DNA of 44,889 bases. Origin: Bacteroidales bacterium. GTDB lineage: Bacteria > Bacteroidota > Bacteroidia > Bacteroidales > VadinHA17. Below the pieces are notes generated by a model. The model was not told the DNA's origin and made no database searches. It saw nothing but the letters and a program-made list of their open reading frames with translations. Position numbers and translations under genes: made by a program. The stretch is from positions 1-44,889 of the forward strand of contig JANYIW010000011.1 of assembly GCA_025358645.1 (NCBI GenBank). Reading direction: 5' to 3'. This document shows, one piece after another, positions 17,205 to 23,240 of the stretch; position 1 is the first letter of the stretch, and each line of letters opens with the position of its first letter.

Positions 17205-17528
17205 TTATTCGTCGGATGAAGGATCTTTAAGAAGAGCATTCTTGTCAATTTTCAGTTTGATATCTCCGCCTACATCAACTGTGCAAGAGTTATCCTTCAC
17301 TTCATTTATTCTTCCATAGATCCCTCCGGTAGTTATTACTTTATCACCTTTTTTAAGTGAGGTCCTGTAATTCGACATTTCCTTCTGCTTTTTCATCTGG
17401 GGTCTGATCATGAAAAAATAAAAGACGACAAAAACAAGAATAAGTGGAAGGAAAGTGAATAGCGGGTTGCTCTGTCCGGCTGCTCCGGAAGGTTGACCCA
17501 TCAAATACAAATAAGCAAAATTGGTCAT
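17205..17528 (-). CDS. yajC: preprotein translocase subunit YajC
   Basis: Accessory subunit of the SecDF-YajC complex of the inner membrane. 107 residues: one transmembrane helix (about 24-42, FLPLILVFVVFYFFMI) followed by the diagnostic RPQMKKQKEM and a cytoplasmic domain with LKKGDKVITTGGIYGRI. ATG start at 17528. Located between the DUF1573 lipoprotein and the YbbR-like gene in the nusB operon, an order common in Bacteroidota. Confidence 0.96.
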   Translation of the reverse strand: MTNFAYLYLMGQPSGAAGQSNPLFTFLPLILVFVVFYFFMIRPQMKKQKEMSNYRTSLKKGDKVITTGGIYGRINEVKDNSCTVDVGGDIKLKIDKNALLKDPSSDE

Positions 17529-17552
17529 TTTCTCAATTATTAATTATTATTA

Positions 17553-17984
17553 TTATTTATTGGTTACTACGTCCGCAGTTATTTTTAACATTACAACAGC
17601 TGTTAAGGCGTTTGACTTTACAGTAATGGTTTTTGTCTGTATTCCGTTTCTTCCCGAGGTGTTAAAAACAACTTCCAGATTACCTTTGGCGCCAGGAGGA
17701 ATTGGTTTTGTATCATATTTTGGAACTGTGCATCCGCAGGTTGTTGATGCGGAAGCGATAATAAGATTTGAGGTTCCTTTGTTTTCAAATGTAAAAGTAT
17801 AACTTACCTTCTCGCCCTCCGCAACTTTTCCGAAATCGTGCTGATATTCCGTGAAGATAATCTCACTGGTACCGGCGCTAATAGCTTTTGAAGCGGAATC
17901 AGATGAATTTTTACTATTCCTGTTAACACAACCCGATAGAACTATTGCTACCAGTACCCAAGATAATAATACAAGTTTTTTCAT
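17553..17984 (-). CDS. DUF1573 domain lipoprotein
   Basis: A 143-residue exported lipoprotein: the signal sequence ends in the lipobox LSGC (Cys19). The mature part holds a DUF1573 immunoglobulin-like domain (about 43-140) with the family motif FTFENKGTSNLIIASASTTCGCT, containing the Cys-Gly-Cys pair, and PIPPGAKGNLEVVF. The function of the family is unknown. It lies between nusB and yajC, 23 bases after nusB, and is probably translated from the same mRNA. Confidence 0.9.
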   Translation of the reverse strand: MKKLVLLSWVLVAIVLSGCVNRNSKNSSDSASKAISAGTSEIIFTEYQHDFGKVAEGEKVSYTFTFENKGTSNLIIASASTTCGCTVPKYDTKPIPPGAKGNLEVVFNTSGRNGIQTKTITVKSNALTAVVMLKITADVVTNK

Positions 17985-18007
17985 AATGCTGAATCAATAT
18001 CAATTCA

Positions 18008-18973
18008 TCAATTTTCGTCTGTTAACGCCTCACCAACGAGACCTCTTCCGAACTTATTAAAAAGTCCCTCACCGCGGATTTCTTTTACAATATTATCAAG
18101 AATTCCGTTGACAAAGGTACTGCTTTTTGAGGTACAATAGTATTTGGCAATCTCAATGTATTCATTCAATGTAACCTTCACAGGTATTTCCGGAAATTCC
18201 AGTATTTCAGTTATTGCCAGTTGCATAACAAGAATGTCCATAAGCGCTATTCTGTCAACCTCCCAGTTGGTTGTATTCTTATCAATAAGCTCGGAACATT
18301 TTTTTGAATGAAGGATTGCTTTTCTGAACAATATCTTAACAAATTCTTCATCTTCAGCATTTTTGAATAAAGGCATCAATGGCGTTGTATCTGCTGAATC
18401 TGTCTTAAATTTTTTCAGAGTCTTTTCGACCATGGATGATATGTATTCCATGTCGTCATTCCAATAGATACTCTGTTCTTCAAGGTTTGACTGTAGATCT
18501 TCCGAGTTTGAAAAATGTTCCGTTATAAGCCTTATAATGAACTTTTTATCCAACACATAATTAGTGTTTTCAGACGCCATATACTCCTCGTAAGTTTCCC
18601 AAACAATCATTTTATTATAGAGCAGACGTGGAATATGTGAATTATTTACCCAGGAAAGCTTTTTAGTGGAAATATAGTTCTTAAAATCAATGTTTTTCCT
18701 AAGTTGGGCGATAATCTGGTTATCAACAAACCTTCTTCTCGGATTAAGATCTTCGTGAGAAGGTATCCTTTTCTGAAGAGCCTGATCGATCTTCTCACCT
18801 GCAATATCAGCGAGTTCAAGAACAAGTAACATCAGATAGTGATAAAGATCGTAACTCTTACCAATGCTGAACATCAATTCTGTCTCAGCCTGGGTAAGAC
18901 TCACATCCTCCCTGCGGTTAAAAGCGTAAAGAGCCATCAGGGCTTTTATACGTAATAATCTTCTGCTTATCAT
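18008..18973 (-). CDS. nusB: transcription antitermination factor NusB
   Basis: RNA-binding antitermination factor acting with NusE on rRNA transcripts. The 321-residue protein is longer than the 139-residue E. coli NusB, as is usual in Bacteroidota. The conserved NusB part is at the C terminus (about 190-305), with NWEVDRIALMDILVMQLAITEI and VTLNEYIEIAKYYCTSKSSTFVNGILDNI. The N-terminal half starts with RRLLRIKALMALYAFNRRED, also family-typical. First gene of a long minus-strand operon ending with the ureohydrolase, and preceded by a canonical Bacteroidota promoter. Confidence 0.93.
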   Translation of the reverse strand: MISRRLLRIKALMALYAFNRREDVSLTQAETELMFSIGKSYDLYHYLMLLVLELADIAGEKIDQALQKRIPSHEDLNPRRRFVDNQIIAQLRKNIDFKNYISTKKLSWVNNSHIPRLLYNKMIVWETYEEYMASENTNYVLDKKFIIRLITEHFSNSEDLQSNLEEQSIYWNDDMEYISSMVEKTLKKFKTDSADTTPLMPLFKNAEDEEFVKILFRKAILHSKKCSELIDKNTTNWEVDRIALMDILVMQLAITEILEFPEIPVKVTLNEYIEIAKYYCTSKSSTFVNGILDNIVKEIRGEGLFNKFGRGLVGEALTDEN

Positions 18974-18999
18974 TTATAAAGAACCTCAAATTTCCGCAG

Positions 19000-19029
19000 C
19001 AAAAATACTCTTTTTCTCTTACCGTCAAA
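19000..19029 (-). promoter_or_regulatory. Bacteroidota-type promoter of the nusB operon
   Basis: On the minus strand TTTG (19029 to 19026) and TATTTTTG (19007 to 19000) are separated by 18 bases, fitting TTTG-N17-23-TAnnTTTG. The start codon at 18973 would follow after a leader of about 20 bases. Confidence 0.6.
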
Positions 19030-19067
19030 ACAACTTAGCAAAATTAAGGACAAATAATCCTCCGGGT

Positions 19068-19097
19068 TTTGATTTGATAAAATAATTATTATATTTG
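19068..19097 (+). promoter_or_regulatory. Bacteroidota-type promoter of the PUR-family gene
   Basis: TTTG (19068-19071) and TATATTTG (19090-19097) are separated by 18 bases, an exact match to the lineage consensus. The ATG at 19137 follows about 33 bases after the predicted start of transcription. Confidence 0.6.
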
Positions 19098-19136
19098 ACA
19101 ATACAAATCAAAACCCTAACACTAACTGACTTAGAA

Positions 19137-19532
19137 ATGGAAGAAGAAGCCGGAATACAGGAAGTCATAAACGTGCATGATGAAAAGAATATAAAGGAAG
19201 AAATTTTCACCAAGGTGGTGCGTGCCGGAAAGAGAACTTACTTTTTTGATGTAAAAGCAACAAGGAAAGATGATTATTATCTGACCATTACTGAAAGCAA
19301 GAAACGCTTAGGTATAGAAGGGAAAGTGTTTTATGAAAAACATAAGATCTTTCTTTATAAAGAAGACTTTGAAAAGTTTTCTGAAGGATTAAGAGATGCT
19401 GTTACTTATATCGTAAATGGGAAGAGCGTTTCAGAAGCTCATGAGTCCTCTGCTGAAATAAAGGATGAAAGATGCCCTATGACCACCGAAGAATTCACTA
19501 ACGTCGAGTTTGAAGATCTTGGTAAGAAGTGA
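19137..19532 (+). CDS. PUR family (DUF3276) nucleic-acid-binding protein
   Basis: A 131-residue protein with a PUR-alpha-like domain (about 20-105): EEIFTKVVRAGKRTYFFDVKATRKDDYYLTITESKKR. Bacterial PUR proteins of this type bind DNA and RNA; a regulatory role is likely but unproven here. The ATG at 19137 is used because an earlier in-frame TTG (19095) overlaps the -7 promoter element. The gene is monocistronic and divergent from nusB. It ends ten bases from the convergent ornithine carbamoyltransferase gene. Confidence 0.88.
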   Translation: MEEEAGIQEVINVHDEKNIKEEIFTKVVRAGKRTYFFDVKATRKDDYYLTITESKKRLGIEGKVFYEKHKIFLYKEDFEKFSEGLRDAVTYIVNGKSVSEAHESSAEIKDERCPMTTEEFTNVEFEDLGKK

Positions 19533-19542
19533 AAAGAGCATT

Positions 19543-20556
19543 CTAAATGGTATCATAAGTTCCAAGCGTAGCAACCATCACAGCCTTAATAGTATGAAGA
19601 CGATTTTCAGCTTCATCAAACACTATTGAATGTTCAGATTCAAATACATCTTCCGTCACTTCCATCCCATCGAGTCCAAATTTTTTGAAGATATCCTCTC
19701 CTGCTTTTGTATCCCTGTTATGAAATGCAGGAAGACAATGTAGAAACTTTACAGATGGGTTTCCTGTCATTTTAATTACTTTCATATTCACCTGGAAAGG
19801 TTTTAGCAATCTTATTCTCTCTTCCCACACAGACTCAGGTTCACCCATAGAAACCCAAACATCAGTATAAAGAAAATCTGCACCTTTAACAGCTTCTTCA
19901 ACATTGGTGGTAATTGTGATTTTCGCACCTGTCTCTTTTGCTACTGCCCGGCATTTTGCAACCAGGTCTTCAGATGGTTGATATTCTTTTGGAGCTGCGA
20001 TTCTGAAATCGATTCCCATTTTGGCTGAGCCTACCATCAGGGAATTACCCATATTATACCTCGCATCGCCCATATAGCAGAAAACCATCTTATTAAGAGG
20101 TTTATCAGAGTGTTCTCTCATTGTAAGGAAATCAGCAAGTATCTGTGTTGGATGAAATTCATTCGTCAAACCATTCCATACAGGCACTCCTGCATACCTG
20201 GCAAGCTCCTCGACTATATCCTGACCATATCCACGATATTCAATCCCATTATACATACCGCCAAGTACTCTGGCAGTATCTTTCATCGACTCTTTCTGAC
20301 CAATCTGGGAACCGGTTGGTCCAAGGTATGTGACATGTGCACCCTGGTCAAAAGCGGCAACTTCAAAAGCACAACGTGTTCGTGTTGATGCTTTTTCAAA
20401 AATAAGTGCAATATTCTTACCCCTTAAGTATTGTTTCTCAATGCCATTATGTTTTGCCTCTTTCAGCTTTGCAGCCAGGTCAAGCAGATATGTAATTTCT
20501 TCTGGCGTAAAATCCAGCAGTTTAAGAAAATGACGGTTATGAAGATTTTGTGACAT
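19543..20556 (-). CDS. argF: ornithine carbamoyltransferase
   Basis: Transfers a carbamoyl group between carbamoyl phosphate and ornithine, giving citrulline (EC 2.1.3.3). 337 residues. Visible motifs are the carbamoyl-phosphate site [13 protein letters not shown], the ornithine loop SMG ([10 protein letters not shown]) and the catalytic HCLPAFHN, so it is a true OTC and not the N-acetyl or N-succinyl form that many Bacteroidota use for arginine synthesis. With the upstream carbamate kinase gene this suggests a catabolic role (arcB-like). The open frame extends 49 codons upstream, but that part is a heptamer repeat and reads as a nonsense LLSFYFx heptad; the ATG at 20556 before [10 protein letters not shown] is the start. 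Confidence 0.93.
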   Translation of the reverse strand: MSQNLHNRHFLKLLDFTPEEITYLLDLAAKLKEAKHNGIEKQYLRGKNIALIFEKASTRTRCAFEVAAFDQGAHVTYLGPTGSQIGQKESMKDTARVLGGMYNGIEYRGYGQDIVEELARYAGVPVWNGLTNEFHPTQILADFLTMREHSDKPLNKMVFCYMGDARYNMGNSLMVGSAKMGIDFRIAAPKEYQPSEDLVAKCRAVAKETGAKITITTNVEEAVKGADFLYTDVWVSMGEPESVWEERIRLLKPFQVNMKVIKMTGNPSVKFLHCLPAFHNRDTKAGEDIFKKFGLDGMEVTEDVFESEHSIVFDEAENRLHTIKAVMVATLGTYDTI

Positions 20557-20568
20557 AGCTATGAGGTT

Positions 20569-20715
20569 AAAGTAAAAAGACAAAAGACAAAAGTAAAAAG
20601 ATAAAAGTAAAAATGCAAAAGTAAAAGATTTCAAGACTTCAAGACAAAAGTAAAAATACAAAATGCAAAATGCAAAATGCAAAAAGCAAATAGCAAATAG
20701 CAAAATGCAAAAGTA
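20569..20715. repeat. heptamer array of A-rich units upstream of argF
   Basis: About 21 degenerate 7-base units fit one register through 147 bases. The units include AAAGTAA, AAAGACA, AAAGATA, AAAATGC and AAATAGC. It begins 12 bases upstream of the argF start codon, so it forms most of the argF leader. The 20-base stretch at 20618-20637 recurs exactly at 21317-21336. Confidence 0.85.
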
Positions 20716-20762
20716 AAATCAAGGAGAAAGGTTAAAGGAAAAAGTCAAGTGGATAAAGCCTC

Positions 20763-20778
20763 CCTGTCTACCGACAGG
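20763..20778. other. short hairpin CCTGTC/GACAGG
   Basis: CCTGTC (20763-20768) and GACAGG (20773-20778) flank a four-base loop. It lies just outside the left arm of the inverted-repeat block and resembles palindromes scattered in Bacteroidota intergenic DNA. Confidence 0.45.
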
Positions 20779-20822
20779 CAGGCATTTGGCATAGCCGTCA
20801 AGCTATGGTGTTAAATATATTT

Positions 20823-20897
20823 CCTCCCGCTACGCGGGAGGTGGCCGGACCACTTTTAAAATATGTTACAAATCCTGATACCGGCCGGGGTGGTTGA
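20823..20897 (+). repeat. REP-like unit 1
   Basis: A hairpin (CCTCCCGC/GCGGGAGG, 20823-20841, loop TAC) is followed by TGGCCGGACCAC (20842-20853). CCGGCC (20881-20886), which can pair with GGCCGG, comes next, and the unit ends with GGGGTGGTTGA (20887-20897). Confidence 0.7.
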
Positions 20898-20941
20898 TTA
20901 TTATATCATTTTAAAAAATTAACTTTAAACCTCCAAATTTT

Positions 20942-21018
20942 CCCCTCCTTTTGAAGGAGGGGTGGCCGGACCACTTTTTAATTATGAGACTAATCCTGAT
21001 GCCGGCCGGGGTGGTTGA
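20942..21018 (+). repeat. REP-like unit 2
   Basis: Same layout as unit 1: a near-palindromic hairpin (CCCCTCC ... GGAGGGG, 20942-20962), TGGCCGGACCAC (20963-20974), CCGGCC (21002-21007) and GGGGTGGTTGA (21008-21018). The hairpin sequence differs from unit 1 while the TGGCCGGACCAC and end motifs are identical. Confidence 0.75.
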
Positions 21019-21022
21019 TTGT

Positions 21023-21136
21023 TTATTCAAATTCAGGATCTTTTCTTTTGAAGGTTTTTCTTATTTCATTTTTTACAAATTCAGGTTTCTGGAATACCAA
21101 TCTGTTTTCAATGTTGTCTTCTGAATTTTCTTGCAT
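21023..21136 (-). CDS. possible 37-codon small ORF inside the repeat block
   Basis: ATG at 21136 to TAA at 21023 encodes a charged 37-residue peptide, starting MQENSEDNIENR and ending KRKDPEFE. It lies exactly between an inverted pair of REP-like units (20942-21018 and 21177-21258). The composition is that of a soluble, ordinary protein rather than of translated repeat. I do not recognise a family. It may be a remnant of a once longer gene or a chance frame; conservation in other copies of the element would decide. Confidence 0.3.
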   Translation of the reverse strand: MQENSEDNIENRLVFQKPEFVKNEIRKTFKRKDPEFE

Positions 21137-21176
21137 TAAGTTTTATTGATTTTAAAATATTCCATAACTCAGCGAG

Positions 21177-21258
21177 TCAACCACCCCGGTCGGGAAATAA
21201 AATGCTGTATATATAAGATAATCAATCTTCCCGACCACCCCTCCTTCAAAAGGAGGGG
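21177..21258 (-). repeat. REP-like unit 3, inverted
   Basis: Reverse-oriented copy: TCAACCACCCC (21177-21187, the complement of the end motif of units 1 and 2), an internal stem GGTCGGGAA/TTCCCGACC (21188-21196 and 21228-21236), and the hairpin CCCCTCC...GGAGGGG (21238-21258). The internal stem differs from units 1 and 2 but pairs with itself, so the structure is conserved while the sequence is not. Confidence 0.7.
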
Positions 21259-21316
21259 AAACTTTTTTATGCAGTTTCTCATTCATCCCCAGAGCTTAAG
21301 TTGACGGCTATGCCCT

Positions 21317-21351
21317 AAAGTAAAAGATTTCAAGACAAATGACAAAAGTAA
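21317..21351. repeat. short heptamer array beside the carbamate kinase gene
   Basis: Five 7-base units (AAAGTAA, AAGATTT, CAAGACA, AATGACA, AAAGTAA). The first 20 bases are identical to 20618-20637 in the larger array. It abuts the right border of the inverted-repeat block and ends ten bases from the carbamate kinase stop codon. Confidence 0.75.
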
Positions 21352-21360
21352 AAGAACTTT

Positions 21361-22329
21361 CTACCTTCGTTCATCTTCATATTCCATCGTTATTTTTGAA
21401 CCATATTTCTTATCAGCCAGTTTAAAAGCTTCTGTGATAACACTTTTTTTGCCACCTTGTTTAATAAAATTCAGACAGGCCTCTATCTTGGGCGCCATAC
21501 TACCCTTTGTAAATTGGCCCTCATTAAAGTATTTCTGCGTATCAGTGTAGTTGAGAAACTCTTTAATCTCCTGATCTGGTTTTTTGTAATTGATGTATAC
21601 ATAAGGAACATCTGTAAGTATATAGAACTCATCAGCGCCAATTAATGCTGCCAGAAGTGAGGAAGCCAGATCTTTATCAACAACTGCTTCTGCCGGTCTG
21701 ACATCCTTCTTTTCATCAATATAAACAGGCACTCCACCTCCCCCTGCGGCAATTACTATATTCCCTTTTCTGGCAAGGTCATTAATTATTGATTCATTGA
21801 GCACTCCGACCGGTACAGGGGATGGTACCACTCTCCTGAAACCTCCCTGGGATTTGACCTCCTCTTTGAATATCCATCCTTTTTTGGCAGTAAGATCATC
21901 AGCCTGTTCTTTCGAATAAATTTTACCTACTCTTTTCTGCGGGTCAATGAATGCAGGATCATTAATATCAACAAGAACCTGCGTGATGATGCAGATAACA
22001 TTTTTCGTAATCCCATGTTTGTTAAGTACATTTCTGAATATCCGTTCAATCATGTATCCGATTCCACCCTGTGAGTCAGCAACACAAATATCGACTGGCA
22101 TCTGGGCAATTCCGTATAACTCTTCACCCGCATCATTTCTCATAAGGATATTACCTACCTGAGGGCCATTCCCATGGGTTATGACCAGGTCGTAACCATC
22201 ATTAATTAAAAAAATAAGATTCTCAAGAGTTTCCATAGTGTTCTTTTCCTGTTCATCGATGGTTCCTGCCTGATCACCTCGTAACAAAGCATTACCTCCA
22301 AGGGCAACAACTGCAAGTTTCTTTTCCAT
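21361..22329 (-). CDS. arcC: carbamate kinase
   Basis: Makes ATP and carbamate from carbamoyl phosphate and ADP (EC 2.7.2.2). The 322-residue length is usual. Motifs: VVALGGNALLRGDQ at the N terminus, VITHGNGPQVGNIL near 49-62, RRVVPSPVP near 164, and IVIAAGGGGVPV near 191. It is transcribed in the same direction as the ornithine carbamoyltransferase gene, 800 bases downstream across the repeat block. Together they can turn citrulline into ornithine, carbon dioxide, ammonia and ATP. No arginine deiminase or antiporter gene is in the window. Confidence 0.95.
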   Translation of the reverse strand: MEKKLAVVALGGNALLRGDQAGTIDEQEKNTMETLENLIFLINDGYDLVITHGNGPQVGNILMRNDAGEELYGIAQMPVDICVADSQGGIGYMIERIFRNVLNKHGITKNVICIITQVLVDINDPAFIDPQKRVGKIYSKEQADDLTAKKGWIFKEEVKSQGGFRRVVPSPVPVGVLNESIINDLARKGNIVIAAGGGGVPVYIDEKKDVRPAEAVVDKDLASSLLAALIGADEFYILTDVPYVYINYKKPDQEIKEFLNYTDTQKYFNEGQFTKGSMAPKIEACLNFIKQGGKKSVITEAFKLADKKYGSKITMEYEDERR

Positions 22330-22514
22330 ATTCTATTTAAAGATTACAAAAGTACCAAAATTCAAAGAATTCCATACCGTATATTAATAATAGAAAATTT
22401 CATCATTTATGTTTTATAACAGAACTTGCCTGCTTAATCTCAGAAATATCCCCTGATAGAACTGAAGTTAAAAAAAAATACTACATTTACGAAATTCAAA
22501 ATACTACCAGATAA

Positions 22515-23198
22515 GTGAGATTCAGCCAACTATTGTTCATTGCGCTAGTCTTCGCAATAACAGGCTTCTCCTGTAAGGAAAGGGGAGGAAAGTATATAAA
22601 TCAGGGGGAAATCCATTATAACATAGATTATATAGGTAGTTTCGGACCAATGCCTAAGGAGGTTCTTCCTAAAAACCTTATTGTATCATTTAAGCACGAT
22701 AAAATTCTTTTCGAGATGATCTCTTCGTTTGGAAATTCGGGAATACTTAATCTATCTAATCCGGAGAAAGGAATTTTTGACACATATTTCAGTCTGTTTA
22801 CTTTAAAATATTTCTATGCAGTTCAACCCGGAGAACAATTTCCCGGTTTTGAAGCAATGAACGATATCGTGATCAGGAAGACATCAAAGACATCGGTAAT
22901 TTGCGGATTTAATTGTAAAGGCGCAGAAGTTTCATTCCCTGCCAACAAGGATAAAGTGTATGAGATATGGTATACTAATGAGATTCATGTAAAGAATCCC
23001 AATACCGCCACTCCTTATAGTCAGATTGATGGAGTACTTATGAGTTTTTTCTTTTTCCTCGGATCAGCCGAACTTCATTTTGATGCAGAGACTGTGTATA
23101 AAAAAGAAATTCCTGATGAAGTATTTGAAAGAAGAGAAAAATTCATTAGGGTTTCAAGACAGGAAATAGACAAGTTCATTAATTCATTAATAAAATGA
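22515..23198 (+). CDS. predicted lipoprotein of unknown function
   Basis: A 227-residue exported protein. The signal sequence ends in the lipobox-like TGFSC (Cys20). The rest looks like a beta-rich soluble domain, with ICGFNCKGAEVSFPANKDKVYEIWYTNEI near the middle. This style recalls the DUF4412/GLPGLI-type proteins of Bacteroidota but the family is not certain. The start is GTG at 22515. It is 42 bases upstream of ftsK, followed by lolA, so a link with lipoprotein or envelope traffic is possible. Confidence 0.7.
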   Translation: MRFSQLLFIALVFAITGFSCKERGGKYINQGEIHYNIDYIGSFGPMPKEVLPKNLIVSFKHDKILFEMISSFGNSGILNLSNPEKGIFDTYFSLFTLKYFYAVQPGEQFPGFEAMNDIVIRKTSKTSVICGFNCKGAEVSFPANKDKVYEIWYTNEIHVKNPNTATPYSQIDGVLMSFFFFLGSAELHFDAETVYKKEIPDEVFERREKFIRVSRQEIDKFINSLIK

Positions 23199-23240
23199 TC
23201 AGCCTTTAGAGCACAGGGCGCATAACCATATTATCAAGAG

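Larger units (their letters stand above)
20788..21314. mobile_element. non-autonomous, REP-like inverted-repeat block
   Basis: This fills most of the 804-base gap between argF and the carbamate kinase gene. Its borders are a perfect 14-bp inverted repeat, GGCATAGCCGTCAA (20788-20801) and TTGACGGCTATGCC (21301-21314). Inside are three copies of a palindromic unit, two in plus orientation and one inverted, around a possible 37-codon frame. No transposase is present. It has the form of a MITE or REP/BIME cluster; mobility is inferred, and no target duplication was identified. Confidence 0.5.

Noticed and set aside
19095-19136. Longer PUR-family protein from TTG 19095
   Set aside because: The TTG lies inside the -7 promoter element TATATTTG, so it would not be transcribed from that promoter.
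20145-20533. Plus-strand frames opposite argF
   Set aside because: Shadows of the OTC gene with no recognisable domain.
20557-20703. 49-residue N-terminal extension of ornithine carbamoyltransferase
   Set aside because: It is translated heptamer repeat; the conserved OTC start [10 protein letters not shown] follows the ATG at 20556.
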